DNA of 64,000 bases from Flavobacterium sp. (GCF_013822155.1 NZ_PNJW01000003.1:1-64000); one strand, 5' to 3'. Positions 35,891-45,706 are shown, counted from the stretch's first letter. Numbers and translations: made by a program. The notes: a model not told the origin generated them from the letters alone.

Positions 35891-37054
35891 TTATGCAGTT
35901 TTAATATTTTTTGACTTTGCCAATCGCTTCATTCTTTTGCTTATATTACTATTTACAACATAATAATCAATTGTTGGTGCAAAAGAATTCATTAATAATA
36001 TTGAGAGCATAATTCCTTCAGGATATGCCGGGTTAAAAATTCTAATGGTCATAGCAAAAAAACCAATTAAAAAACCATAATATATTTTTCCTTTTGCAGT
36101 TTGAGCAGCTGAAACGGGATCGGTTGCCATGAAAACTATTCCAAAAGCAAATCCGCCAACAATTAAATGTTCATACCAAGCAAAACTCATTAAAGAAGTT
36201 AAACCGAATGCGTTGAACATTAAAGTAGTAACTATTGCTCCTAAAACACCTGAAGCCATAATTCTCCAACTTCCAACACCTGTTACAATCAGCAACAAAG
36301 CACCAATTAATACCGCCAAGGTAGATGTTTCTGCAACGGACCCCGGTATAAACCCTAAAAACATATCCATTGTTGAATAAGTAACTTCTTTACCTTGTGC
36401 TAATGTTCCCAAAATAGTTTCACCTGAAATTGCATCTGTGGTACTAGCTTCACTTACCCAAATTTTATCACCTGACATAAAAGTAGGATATGCAAAGAAT
36501 GCAAAAGCACGAGCCAATAATGCCGGATTAAAAATATTCATTCCGGTACCTCCAAATACTTCTTTACCTATTACCACCGCAAAAGCAACCGAAATAGCTA
36601 ACATCCATAACGGAAAATCAATTGGCATAACCATTGGTATTAGCAATCCCGTCACTAAATACCCTTCATTTACCTCATGACCTTTCCAGATAGCAAAGCC
36701 AAATTCAATTCCTAAACCTACTACATAAGATACAATAATCATAGGTAATACTTTCCACAAACCATGCGAAAATAAATTCCAAAATGACATATCAGCACCT
36801 TCAATTTGAACAAAATGTTGATAACCTGAATTGTAAATTCCAAATAATAATGCTGGAACCAAAGCCAACACCACCGTAATCATGGTACGTTTTAAATCCA
36901 CAGCATCTCTGATATGGGCCCCATGTTTTGTAGTATGATTAGGTACATATAAAAAAGTATCTAATGCATTAATTGCAGGTGCAAATTTTTCAAATTTTTG
37001 CCCTTTCTCAAAAGGCTTTCTAATTTGGTCTATTTTATCTCTTAAAAACTTCAT
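35891..37054 (-). CDS. nqrB: Na+-translocating NADH:quinone reductase subunit B
   Basis: Large membrane subunit holding riboflavin and covalent FMN, and part of the Na+ path. The 387-residue protein has a cytoplasmic N-terminal part (about 1-55) and about ten helices. The stretch GSVAETSTLA (238-247) corresponds to the conserved flavinylation segment of NqrB; Thr243 or Thr245 should bear FMN. NPALLARAFAFFAYP is another family hallmark. Seven bases after nqrA. Confidence 0.96.
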   Translation of the reverse strand: MKFLRDKIDQIRKPFEKGQKFEKFAPAINALDTFLYVPNHTTKHGAHIRDAVDLKRTMITVVLALVPALLFGIYNSGYQHFVQIEGADMSFWNLFSHGLWKVLPMIIVSYVVGLGIEFGFAIWKGHEVNEGYLVTGLLIPMVMPIDFPLWMLAISVAFAVVIGKEVFGGTGMNIFNPALLARAFAFFAYPTFMSGDKIWVSEASTTDAISGETILGTLAQGKEVTYSTMDMFLGFIPGSVAETSTLAVLIGALLLIVTGVGSWRIMASGVLGAIVTTLMFNAFGLTSLMSFAWYEHLIVGGFAFGIVFMATDPVSAAQTAKGKIYYGFLIGFFAMTIRIFNPAYPEGIMLSILLMNSFAPTIDYYVVNSNISKRMKRLAKSKNIKTA

Positions 37055-37061
37055 AACTATA

Positions 37062-38411
37062 TTATCCTACTTCTTTAATCATTAAATCAAGAGCTTCACG
37101 AATTATTTCCTGAGCTTCTAATTTTGACGTGTTAGTATAATCAATCAAAGCAAAATCTTCTGGTGCTACTTCATATATTCCTAAGCTCTCCATCTTATCG
37201 ATATTTCCAGCCAAACAAGCTTTTAATAATTGCATTGGATAAATATCTAAAGGCATCACCTCTTCCATTTCCCCCGTTACAACCAAAGCTCTTTCTTCAC
37301 CATTTAAATTAGTGTTAGGCTCATATTTTTTTCCGGGCATTAACCATGATAAACCTGTTCTTGATGCACTATGTATGTTTGGGGAAGTAAAAGGCATCCA
37401 TCCAAACATTCTATAATTATTACCTTCAGGAATAACAGTTACCATATTGGTGTAGAAACCAATATTTCCGTTCAAAGTCACTTTATTGCCAGATAAAACA
37501 TCACCAGAAATAATTCTTACACTAACCCCTTTTAATTTTTCGGACACTAAATCTTCAACTTGTGCACCGATAATAACATTATAATATTGAGGCTCTTTTA
37601 CTTCAGATCCAGCTAAAGCTATCGTCCTAGTTGCATTAAACTTTCCGCTTAAAAACAACTCACCAATTACAGCAACGTCTTGTGGCTTTACTGTCCACAC
37701 CTTTTCTCCAGCGTTAATTGGTGAAATTTTTGAAATTTGAACTCCAACATTACCTGCTGGATGCGGACCATAAACTTGATGTAATGTAACTCCTTTAACA
37801 GCTTGAAATATAGATTTTCCTTTACCATTAATTGACAAATGAACTTTTCCATTCGATAATTTAGCTAAAGCATCAACACCCGCTTGAAAAGCTTGTAATT
37901 TATTTTCTAAAACATACTCAACATCTGCAGCTAATGGAGCAGTTGAAAAGGCAGAAATAAAAATAGCTTTAGGAGTATCAGCAGAATTAGCTATTACATC
38001 GTAGGGACGTTGATTAATGAATGGCCAACATCCTGAAGCTAATAAATGTGCTCTCACTTCTTCTGCTGACAAATCATTTGGATTTTTCTTGCTATGCTCA
38101 ATAAAAACATCTTGAGTATCGGCAGCAATAAGAATCTCTAAAATGACTCTTTTTTCACCGCGTTTAATCTCTTGAATTTTTCCGCTTACAGGAGCAACAA
38201 ACTTTATTTTCTCATCTGTTTTAGAGTAGAAAATTACTTCTCCTGCTTTGACGTTGTCCCCTTCTTTTAAAACCATTTTTGGAGTTACTCCATGAAAGTC
38301 AGAAGGTTTAACAGCATAGACTTTCGATCGAGCTACATCAGCATTTTTTTTTGCTGACTCACCCTTCAACTTAAGGTCTAAACCTTTTTTAATTCGAATG
38401 TCTTTAGACAT
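37062..38411 (-). CDS. nqrA: Na+-translocating NADH:quinone reductase subunit A
   Basis: Peripheral cytoplasmic subunit at the quinone-binding side of NQR, without its own redox group. The 449-residue protein opens with KIKKGLDLKLKGE-like residues (here IRIKKGLDLKLKGE) and a lipoyl-like fold (MVLKEGDNVKAGEVIFYSKT, VSGKIQEIKRGEKR). HPAGNVGVQISKISPIN is a clear NqrA hallmark. First gene of nqrABCDEF; the divergent promoter region of 328 bases lies upstream. Confidence 0.96.
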   Translation of the reverse strand: MSKDIRIKKGLDLKLKGESAKKNADVARSKVYAVKPSDFHGVTPKMVLKEGDNVKAGEVIFYSKTDEKIKFVAPVSGKIQEIKRGEKRVILEILIAADTQDVFIEHSKKNPNDLSAEEVRAHLLASGCWPFINQRPYDVIANSADTPKAIFISAFSTAPLAADVEYVLENKLQAFQAGVDALAKLSNGKVHLSINGKGKSIFQAVKGVTLHQVYGPHPAGNVGVQISKISPINAGEKVWTVKPQDVAVIGELFLSGKFNATRTIALAGSEVKEPQYYNVIIGAQVEDLVSEKLKGVSVRIISGDVLSGNKVTLNGNIGFYTNMVTVIPEGNNYRMFGWMPFTSPNIHSASRTGLSWLMPGKKYEPNTNLNGEERALVVTGEMEEVMPLDIYPMQLLKACLAGNIDKMESLGIYEVAPEDFALIDYTNTSKLEAQEIIREALDLMIKEVG

Positions 38412-38739
38412 ATGTTATGAAGATATGATTATTAAATGAATTTACTTAATTGAAAACGGTGCAAATTTAAAAATTTTAAAACAATAGACATTAAGGATTA
38501 ACAAATGTCTAATCGATTTTTATTTATTTATATTAATTCTAAATAAAACCCTAGATCACTTTATCTTTATATTTTAATTAAAAAAACATAACCGTTGATA
38601 TTCAACCAAAAAAAAAAAATGCTTCAATGACAACCTGAGTTGATTTATAAATAAAAAACATAGAATCAAATTAAATTTGGCATCTTTTATGTAAACAAAT
38701 AATATTATATTTACTTTTTTGTTTTTAACAATCGACAAC
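38412..38739. other. Divergent intergenic region nqrA / T9SS plug gene
   Basis: This 328-base gap is very AT-rich and has no coding potential. On the minus strand a TAAATTTG -7 box at 38462-38469 is the best nqrA promoter candidate (leader about 50 bases). On the plus strand another TAAATTTG lies at 38672-38679, about 60 bases before the plug gene. Neither has a TTG at the usual 17-23 base distance. A run of 12 A (38610-38621 region) and several T/A tracts are the only other notable features; no riboswitch or RNA gene was recognised. Confidence 0.4.
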
Positions 38740-39993
38740 ATGATTCAAATTCGTCTTATACTTATTATCTGTTTTATTTCATCGTTTTTGTTCGCTCAGC
38801 CCGAACAAGAAACAAATCCGCCTTTTAACATTAAAACCATTTCTTTTATCCAAAATAATCAAAATGTTATGCCCATTTTTAAATTAGGCGAACAATTTCA
38901 ATTTGTTTTTGATGATTTATATGGAGATGAAGCCAATTATTATTACACCATAACCCATTGCGATTATGATTGGACTAAATCTGATTTAAATTTAAATGAA
39001 TACCTAGTTGGGCTAGATAATCAACGAATAATAACATATGACAATTCATTTAACACCTTACAAATGTATTCAAGGTACAGAATTATGTTCCCAAACAGTA
39101 TTACAAAAGGATTTAAGGTTAGTGGAAATTACATCATCAACATATTAAACAATAATCAAGAAGTTGTTTTCTCCAGAAAATTCATATTATATGAAGAATT
39201 AGTTAACGTACCCATGCTGGTTAAAAATCCCCGTGATGTTAAAGATTTATATTCTAAACACAATCTGGAATTTTATGTAAAACCCGCTAATATTGTCTTA
39301 CAAAACCCTATTCAAAATGTAAAAATTGTGTTGTTGAAAAACAACATTTGGCACACGGCCATTACGAATATAAAACCAATGTACACACTAGGGACTGATT
39401 TATATTATAAATATGATAAAGAAACACAGTTTTGGGCAGGTAATGAGTTTTTATATTTTGAAAACAAAGACATTCGAAATGCCGCCAACAATGTCAGAAG
39501 AATAACCCTTACCGGAATTTATAACACTTTTTTACAAACCAATTTTCCCCGGTCCACTTTAAAATATACCTATGCACCCGATGCTAATGGTGTTTTTGTT
39601 ATTCAAAATATTGATGCTCGGGATGATGTAAATGTAGAATCTGATTATTCTTGGGTGTTTTTTTCACTAAGTGCTCCGACTTTTTATGAGAAAAAAGACA
39701 TTTATGTAACCGGAATGTTCAACAACTACGCCTTAACTTCTGAAAATAAGATGGATTATAATAAAGAAAAAGGAGTTTACGAAAAAGCCATCATCATCAA
39801 ACAAGGATTTACCAATTATGAATACACTATCGCGGATTCAAATGGGAAAGTGGACTATGAAAAGGCAATTGACGGTAATTTTATTCAAACAGAAAACAAT
39901 TACACTTGCTTGGTTTATTATAGAGGTAATAATGACCGATATGATCGAATTATTGGCAGAGGAATGACCAATTCTATCTACATGACAAAATAA
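38740..39993 (+). CDS. Type IX secretion system plug protein (DUF5103 family)
   Basis: In Flavobacterium johnsoniae the plug protein closes the periplasmic side of the SprA outer-membrane channel when no cargo passes. This 417-residue protein has a signal peptide (about 1-20, IICFISSFLFAQ); the start is the ATG at 38740, not the TTG seven codons earlier. The family marks are the opening NPPFNIKTISF, the YYTITHCDYDWTKSDLN stretch (about 70-90), then several beta domains including a GMFNNYALTSENKM-type segment (about 325-340). No other T9SS gene is adjacent. Confidence 0.85.
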   Translation: MIQIRLILIICFISSFLFAQPEQETNPPFNIKTISFIQNNQNVMPIFKLGEQFQFVFDDLYGDEANYYYTITHCDYDWTKSDLNLNEYLVGLDNQRIITYDNSFNTLQMYSRYRIMFPNSITKGFKVSGNYIINILNNNQEVVFSRKFILYEELVNVPMLVKNPRDVKDLYSKHNLEFYVKPANIVLQNPIQNVKIVLLKNNIWHTAITNIKPMYTLGTDLYYKYDKETQFWAGNEFLYFENKDIRNAANNVRRITLTGIYNTFLQTNFPRSTLKYTYAPDANGVFVIQNIDARDDVNVESDYSWVFFSLSAPTFYEKKDIYVTGMFNNYALTSENKMDYNKEKGVYEKAIIIKQGFTNYEYTIADSNGKVDYEKAIDGNFIQTENNYTCLVYYRGNNDRYDRIIGRGMTNSIYMTK

Positions 39994-40013
39994 ACAACAA
40001 ATAAAGATTAAAC

Positions 40014-41111
40014 GTGTCAACAAAGAGACTTAAAGACTACCGTGGTATTTCTTGCCTGAATTGCAATCATCCATTGGATATTTCAGATAAATTTTGTCCA
40101 AATTGTGGGCAAAAAAACACAACCAAACGATTAGCATTGAGGGATTTTATTGATGAATTTTTAGCCAATTTTTATGCCTATGATTCTAAAGTAAAACACA
40201 CAATAGTTTCTTTGTTCACAAAACCCGGAAAAGCGGCTAAAGAATTTATTGTTGGCAAAAGATTATATTATGCAAATCCTTTTCGATTTTACTTAAGTGT
40301 ATCTTTAATCTATTTTATTTTTAGTGGATTGGTCGAAAAATTCGGCGAAGTTGAAAACACCGATTTTACCATAGGAAATGAACAAGTGAGCATAAATGAC
40401 AGTATTGCAAAATACCAAGAAAAGGAAAACTTACAAGAAAAAATAGATTCATCAACGGTAAAAAGGAAAAAAGACAGAAACAACATATTCTTCGATGAAA
40501 CAAAAATAAGTGACACTTTATACACCGAAAAACAACTTGAAGGTAAAAATATTTTTAAAAGAACTTTTCTAAAGATAGACACTTATACCACTTTTTTAGA
40601 AAAATCAAAAGAAAAAGATTTTGATAAAATATTGGATACATTGAAACACGAAAACAGCAATTGGAATAAATTTTTATTGAAAAAAAGTTTTCAAGTCAAC
40701 GAATTTAATAGCAAAGACGATTCAGCGGTTGAAAAATTCGCAAACTATCTAGATGAAAAACTACCTTTTATTCTTTTCATTTCGCTGCCTTTTCTAACCA
40801 TTGTTTTTGCTATTATTTATTTTAGAAGTAAACTGAATTATGCAGAACATATGGTTTTTGTTTTTAGTGTTATGAGTTTTGTTTTTTTATTATTTTTTCT
40901 TGCTGAATTGATTAATTTACTGATTAATATTGACTTATCATACTTCATTCCTGTTGTATTATTATTTTACTTGTATAAAGCTTTAAGAAATTTTTATCAA
41001 CAAAGCCGTTTGAAAACAATTTTAAAATTTGTACTTTTGACCTTTATGTTGCCAACTACCGCACTTTTTGTGGCGGTAATCATGGTTTTTATTGGTTTTA
41101 TTTTATATTAA
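40014..41111 (+). CDS. DUF3667 family membrane protein with zinc ribbon
   Basis: A 365-residue protein of unknown function. It begins with a four-cysteine zinc ribbon (CLNC at about 15-18 and CPNCGQK at about 28-34), followed by the DUF3667 block (LRDFIDEFLANFYAYDSK, TIVSLFTKPGKAAKEFI, YANPFRFYLSVSLIYFIFSGL). A long charged loop (about 110-240) separates this helix from a C-terminal group of about four helices. The start is GTG at 40014. It lies 20 bases after the plug gene and 3 bases before apaG, so the three may be co-transcribed. Confidence 0.85.
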   Translation: MSTKRLKDYRGISCLNCNHPLDISDKFCPNCGQKNTTKRLALRDFIDEFLANFYAYDSKVKHTIVSLFTKPGKAAKEFIVGKRLYYANPFRFYLSVSLIYFIFSGLVEKFGEVENTDFTIGNEQVSINDSIAKYQEKENLQEKIDSSTVKRKKDRNNIFFDETKISDTLYTEKQLEGKNIFKRTFLKIDTYTTFLEKSKEKDFDKILDTLKHENSNWNKFLLKKSFQVNEFNSKDDSAVEKFANYLDEKLPFILFISLPFLTIVFAIIYFRSKLNYAEHMVFVFSVMSFVFLLFFLAELINLLINIDLSYFIPVVLLFYLYKALRNFYQQSRLKTILKFVLLTFMLPTTALFVAVIMVFIGFILY

Positions 41112-41114
41112 TTT

Positions 41115-41501
41115 ATGGTTTCACAAATAACAAGAGGCATAAAAATTTCAGTTTCAACTAGTTTTGAAGGCACGTACTTCAAGAACTATAAACTTCATTT
41201 TGCTTTTAGTTATCACATTACCATTGAAAATCATAGTAAAGATTCAGTACAACTCATGTCTCGCCATTGGGAAATTTTCGATTCTTTAAACAATGTAGAG
41301 GTTGTTGATGGAGAAGGAGTTATCGGTAAAAAACCAGTGTTGAAACCCGGTGAAAATCATACCTATAGTTCCGGCTGTTTACTCTCTTCACCCTTCGGAG
41401 CGATGAAAGGACATTTTAATATGATTAATTTTACAACCACTAAAAATTTTAGGGTTATTGTACCCACTTTTAAATTGAGTGCTCCTTTTGCATTGAATTA
41501 A
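41115..41501 (+). CDS. apaG: ApaG domain protein
   Basis: A 128-residue single beta-sandwich (fibronectin III-like) protein. The family marks are RGIKISVSTSFEG at the start, FSYHITIENHSKDSVQLMSRHWEIFDS (about 33-58), and VIGKKPVLKPGENHTYSSGC (about 68-87). ApaG was linked to Co2+/Mg2+ resistance in enterobacteria, but its biochemical role is unclear. Length is normal. Confidence 0.93.
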   Translation: MVSQITRGIKISVSTSFEGTYFKNYKLHFAFSYHITIENHSKDSVQLMSRHWEIFDSLNNVEVVDGEGVIGKKPVLKPGENHTYSSGCLLSSPFGAMKGHFNMINFTTTKNFRVIVPTFKLSAPFALN

Positions 41502-41560
41502 TTCAACTATTTCCATTTTGCTTTGTAACTTTTGTTATCAAAAATTCAAAAAAACCTTTG

Positions 41561-41568
41561 TACTTTTG
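41561..41568 (+). promoter_or_regulatory. -7 box of pruA
   Basis: TACTTTTG, a perfect TAnnTTTG, 72 bases before the pruA start. A TTG 26 bases upstream (41532-41534) is slightly too far to be sure of. Confidence 0.35.
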
Positions 41569-41640
41569 TGTTCTAATTTATAATTCCTAAGAATTACAGG
41601 TTTTTTTTATCAATTTGTTTAATTTTAAACACACTTTATT

Positions 41641-43266
41641 ATGTTAAAAGGTTTTTTTCATGTTCCAAAAGCGGTCAATGAACCCGTTAAATCATACGCT
41701 CCAAATAGTCCTGAAAAGACAGCTGTATTAGCTGCTTATAAAGAAATGTGGAATACTAAAATTGATGTTCCATTATACATAGGTAGTGAAGAAATTCGTA
41801 CCGGTAATACTCGGAACATGAGTGCTCCACACGACCATAAACACATCGTTGGGACTTATCATTTAGCAGAAAAAAGTCATGTAGAAAAAGCTATTTCAGA
41901 TGCATTGGAATCCAGAACAGCATGGGCTGCGATGCCTTGGGAACAACGTGCTGCCATTTTCTTAAAAGCGGCTGAACTGATTGCCGGTCCATATCGTGCA
42001 AAAATAAATGCTGCTACTATGATTGCTCAATCAAAAACTATTCATCAGGCAGAAATTGATGCCTCTTGCGAATTAATTGATTTTTTGCGTTTCAATGTAC
42101 AATTCATGACGCAAATTTATAGTGACCAGCCATCTTCTGATTCTTCTGTTTGGAATCGAGTGGAATACCGTCCGTTAGAAGGTTTTGTCTATGCCATTAC
42201 ACCATTTAATTTTACCGCAATTGCAGCTAACCTTCCCGCTTCAGCAGCCATGATGGGTAATGTTGTGGTTTGGAAACCAAGTGACAGCCAAGTATTTTCT
42301 GCTAAGATTATAATTGATGTTTTCAAAGAAGCCGGTGTTCCCGATGGCGTTATCAATGTTGTTTTTGGAGATCCTGTCATGATTTCAGATACCATTTTTG
42401 AACATCCTTCTTTTGCGGGAATTCACTACACCGGTTCTACTTTTGTTTTTAAGGAAATTTGGAAGAAAATTGGAACCAACATTCACAAATACAACACCTA
42501 TCCACGAATTGTTGGTGAAACAGGCGGAAAAGATTTTATCATAGCTCATCCAAGTGCAAATGTAAAACAAGTTGTAGCTAATTCTATTAGAGGTGCTTTT
42601 GAATTCCAAGGTCAAAAATGTTCGGCAGCCTCAAGAGCTTACTATCCGAAAAGTTTATGGCCGGCTATCAAGGAAGAAATGGCGAAAGAAATGGCAACCA
42701 TAAAAATGGGTTCTCCTGAAGATTTTTCTAATTTCTTCACCGCTGTAATTCATGAAGGTTCATTTGACAAATTGGCAAAATACATCGATCAAGCAAAAAG
42801 CGATGCTGATGCAGAGATTTTATTTGGTGGTAATTATGATAAATCAAAAGGTTACTTTGTTGAGCCAACAGTTATATTAACTACAAATCCACATTATGTA
42901 ACTATTGAAACTGAATTATTTGGCCCTGTTTTAACTGTTTACATTTATGACGATGCTAATTGGAAAGAAACTTTAAAATTAGTTGATCAAACTTCAGAAT
43001 ACGCTTTAACCGGAGCAGTTTTTAGCCAAGATAGACATGCTATAACTGAAGCAACTCAGGCTTTAGAAAACTGTGCCGGTAACTTTTATGTGAATGACAA
43101 ACCAACCGGAGCTGTAGTAGGAATGCAACCTTTTGGTGGTGCTCGTGCTTCCGGAACCAATGACAAAGCAGGTTCTGCTCAAAATTTATTGCGTTGGGTT
43201 TCGCCAAGAACAATCAAAGAAACCTTCGTAACTCCTGAAAATTATCGTTATCCATTTTTAGGTTAA
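41641..43266 (+). CDS. pruA: 1-pyrroline-5-carboxylate dehydrogenase
   Basis: Oxidises glutamate semialdehyde (from proline via P5C) to glutamate with NAD+. The 541-residue protein is a complete aldehyde dehydrogenase: Glu293 (VGETGGKDF) and catalytic Cys327 (FQGQKCSAASR), plus the TPFNFTAIAANLP segment (about 187-199) of P5C dehydrogenases. It is a stand-alone gene with no proline dehydrogenase domain; a separate putA-type gene is not in the window. A terminator follows. Confidence 0.95.
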   Translation: MLKGFFHVPKAVNEPVKSYAPNSPEKTAVLAAYKEMWNTKIDVPLYIGSEEIRTGNTRNMSAPHDHKHIVGTYHLAEKSHVEKAISDALESRTAWAAMPWEQRAAIFLKAAELIAGPYRAKINAATMIAQSKTIHQAEIDASCELIDFLRFNVQFMTQIYSDQPSSDSSVWNRVEYRPLEGFVYAITPFNFTAIAANLPASAAMMGNVVVWKPSDSQVFSAKIIIDVFKEAGVPDGVINVVFGDPVMISDTIFEHPSFAGIHYTGSTFVFKEIWKKIGTNIHKYNTYPRIVGETGGKDFIIAHPSANVKQVVANSIRGAFEFQGQKCSAASRAYYPKSLWPAIKEEMAKEMATIKMGSPEDFSNFFTAVIHEGSFDKLAKYIDQAKSDADAEILFGGNYDKSKGYFVEPTVILTTNPHYVTIETELFGPVLTVYIYDDANWKETLKLVDQTSEYALTGAVFSQDRHAITEATQALENCAGNFYVNDKPTGAVVGMQPFGGARASGTNDKAGSAQNLLRWVSPRTIKETFVTPENYRYPFLG

Positions 43267-43290
43267 TCGATTTAAAAATAATATTTTATG

Positions 43291-43321
43291 AAGTCCGAGC
43301 TGTTTGTTCGGACTTTTTTTT
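43291..43321 (+). terminator. Terminator of pruA
   Basis: An 8-bp stem (AAGTCCGA/TCGGACTT) with a 9-base loop is followed by eight T. Typical intrinsic terminator. Confidence 0.8.
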
Positions 43322-43369
43322 ATATTTGAAAGAAGTAAACCATTCACTATCAAAACAAACCATTGGCTA

Positions 43370-45646
43370 ATGAAAACAAAAATTACTCTTTTATCACTTT
43401 TTACTATTTTATTTTCATTCGCTCAAAATGGAAAATACGAACTATTAAAAGACAAAACAAAAACAAACATCTTATATGATCAAGTTTTTGAACTTTCTAA
43501 AATCACCACTGAAAAAAAAGAAATTATTTCATCTCTATATTTCAAACAGGTTTATCACGAAATTCAAAGAGCTGATTATATACAACGTTTACCTAAATAT
43601 GACATTTTAAAAAAAGAGGCAGATAATGCTTTTTTTTCAAAACAAATTCCTTTAGCACTTTTAATTTCAGAAGTTGAAACAATCAAACCGGAAGTTTTTG
43701 AGAACCGTCAAATCACAAAAAATAATCGGGAACAACTTGTTTTAGACCCAGCAGTCTCAAATGCTTTTCAACAACATGAAATTGTATTGATGGCTCCGCT
43801 GGTTTCCAAATCAAAAAGCAAAACAGTTGAATTTATTTTGAAAGACAAAAATATTTTCAACACAACTTCCAAAACTATTCAGGCAATTTACATGAGCTTT
43901 ACCGATAACAATCTTTGGTTAAGTGTTTCTGTAAATCAAGCCCTTAAAATCGATTTTAGCACATACGGCAAAAAATCAATTTCGTTTAAAATTGAATTTA
44001 CAAACGGAGAAAGTAAAGTTATCAAATCAACATTTGAAATACTAGGAAATTCAAATTTGGCTAATCGAAACGGAAACGGAATTTTAGCCGAAACAATTAT
44101 GGCAACAATTCCTTTTCAAGGATATGGAGAAAGTGCCGCTTATTTGGGTCAAGGCGAATATGAAATTTATTTAGACAACGTTGACCAAGTTTTAGATAAA
44201 CCTATTTTTCTTGTAGATGGATTTGACCCAGGCGACACAAGAGACACAAACCTCATCTATTCCTTGCTAAATTATGGAACTTCTGGCGAAAATTTAGGCG
44301 ACATCGTTCGAAACGAAGGATTTGATGTTGTCGTTTTGAATTTCCCTCAATATTCGCCTGAGGACGGAGTGATTATAGATGGGGGTGCCGATTTTATCCA
44401 ACGAAATGCGATGATTTTAGTGGAACTCATCAATCAAATCAATGCTCAAAAAGTAGGTGACGAACAAAATGTAGTGATTGGCCCAAGCATGGGTGGTTTG
44501 ATTTCCCGTTATGCTTTGCGTTATATGGAACAAAATCAAATGGAACACGATACACGCTTATATCTTTCTTTTGACTCCCCTCATTTAGGAGCAAATGTAC
44601 CTATTGGTTTTCAACATTTATTTAATTATATGGCTTTTGGACCGCTTGGTGATGTAACATTACAAGGTGTTGTAAATGAAGTTTTCAAAAGTCCGGCTGC
44701 CAAACAAATGCTTTTGGATCATTTTGAAGGACATCTTCAAAGTGGTAGTTTAACGGAATTTAATAATTCAAACCAACTTCCTACCGGTGCTCCAAATTTC
44801 AGAACTCCATTTCAAAATGAGTTAACTGCAATGGGTTTCCCAACGGAAACGAGAAATATTGCTATTTCGAATGGTAGCGGAAACGGAGCAATGACCGGAA
44901 CTCCCGGTATGTTTGTCTTAAATGATTATACCGTTGATGCCAGTTCAACACAAAGAGCAAAATTTGATGTTCGTTTTACTCCGCCTGCAGGTGTTTCAAA
45001 TCAACTGGTAAGTAGGTTTAGAGCACAGCAATATATTTTATTTTGGTTAACTGTTTTTTCAAGTACCGCTAATGCCGCTTCGCCTTCAACATCATCCGGT
45101 TTAGACTCTGCTCCCGGCGGAATGTTTAACGTAGCTGATTTTGCCGCAGGCGGAAGTGGAAATCCCACTTTAGATGATTTTTTAGCAAATTTATTAATTG
45201 ACAAATTTTGTTTTATCCCAACATTGAGTTCTTTAGCCATAACAAATCCAAATTGGTATACGAATGTTACCGGAAGTTCAGAAACACCATTTGTAACCAC
45301 TTATGTTCCAACTGAAAACGAAGCTCACGTAACCTTAACTGAGGGAAATGTTACATTCGCTTTAAATGAAATTCTAAATCCGCCTTTAACTTTAGAACAA
45401 CCTGAATTATTGAAAAACATAACAATCAAAAACCCCATACATAATAGTGTGGAAATTTTCAGTCCGTTTACTATTTCAAATGCATCGATATCCATCGTTG
45501 ACGCTTCAGGAAAAAAAGTCTTTGGTCAAAAAAGTGTAACTTTTGAGGGAAATTTTCAAATACCTATTAATTTAATGAATGGTTTTTATTTCATTAAAAT
45601 TGAATCCGCAGAAAAAAGCATAATCCATAAATTGATTAAAAATTAA
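43370..45646 (+). CDS. Secreted alpha/beta-hydrolase-like protein with T9SS type A sorting domain
   Basis: A 758-residue secreted protein. The start is the ATG at 43370 (signal peptide ITLLSLFTILFSFAQ); the frame upstream covers the pruA terminator. The middle contains an alpha/beta-hydrolase core with the nucleophile elbow GPSMGG (VVIGPSMGGLISRYALRY, about 370-387) and ends of acid/lipase-like loops, so lipase or esterase activity is likely but the substrate is unknown. The last 75 residues are a T9SS type A C-terminal domain (NGFYFIKIE, SIIHKLIKN), which sends the protein through the type IX secretion system to the surface or medium. Confidence 0.85.
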   Translation: MKTKITLLSLFTILFSFAQNGKYELLKDKTKTNILYDQVFELSKITTEKKEIISSLYFKQVYHEIQRADYIQRLPKYDILKKEADNAFFSKQIPLALLISEVETIKPEVFENRQITKNNREQLVLDPAVSNAFQQHEIVLMAPLVSKSKSKTVEFILKDKNIFNTTSKTIQAIYMSFTDNNLWLSVSVNQALKIDFSTYGKKSISFKIEFTNGESKVIKSTFEILGNSNLANRNGNGILAETIMATIPFQGYGESAAYLGQGEYEIYLDNVDQVLDKPIFLVDGFDPGDTRDTNLIYSLLNYGTSGENLGDIVRNEGFDVVVLNFPQYSPEDGVIIDGGADFIQRNAMILVELINQINAQKVGDEQNVVIGPSMGGLISRYALRYMEQNQMEHDTRLYLSFDSPHLGANVPIGFQHLFNYMAFGPLGDVTLQGVVNEVFKSPAAKQMLLDHFEGHLQSGSLTEFNNSNQLPTGAPNFRTPFQNELTAMGFPTETRNIAISNGSGNGAMTGTPGMFVLNDYTVDASSTQRAKFDVRFTPPAGVSNQLVSRFRAQQYILFWLTVFSSTANAASPSTSSGLDSAPGGMFNVADFAAGGSGNPTLDDFLANLLIDKFCFIPTLSSLAITNPNWYTNVTGSSETPFVTTYVPTENEAHVTLTEGNVTFALNEILNPPLTLEQPELLKNITIKNPIHNSVEIFSPFTISNASISIVDASGKKVFGQKSVTFEGNFQIPINLMNGFYFIKIESAEKSIIHKLIKN

Positions 45647-45664
45647 TTTATGAATATTTTTTAG

Positions 45665-45706
45665 CTTCGAATTCACAAATAATAGATTGTGAATTCGAAG
45701 TTTTTT
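45665..45706 (+). terminator. Strong terminator after the T9SS hydrolase gene
   Basis: Perfect 14-base arms (45665-45678 and 45687-45700) with an 8-base loop are followed by six T. It overlaps the last codons of convergent rsmG. Confidence 0.9.

Noticed and set aside
38412..38739. Riboswitch or small RNA in the nqrA upstream region
   Set aside because: Only AT-rich sequence with short tracts; no conserved stem structure or known riboswitch core could be recognised.
45001..45300. 99-residue minus-strand frame inside the T9SS hydrolase gene
   Set aside because: Antisense shadow of a clear coding sequence with signal peptide and T9SS tail.
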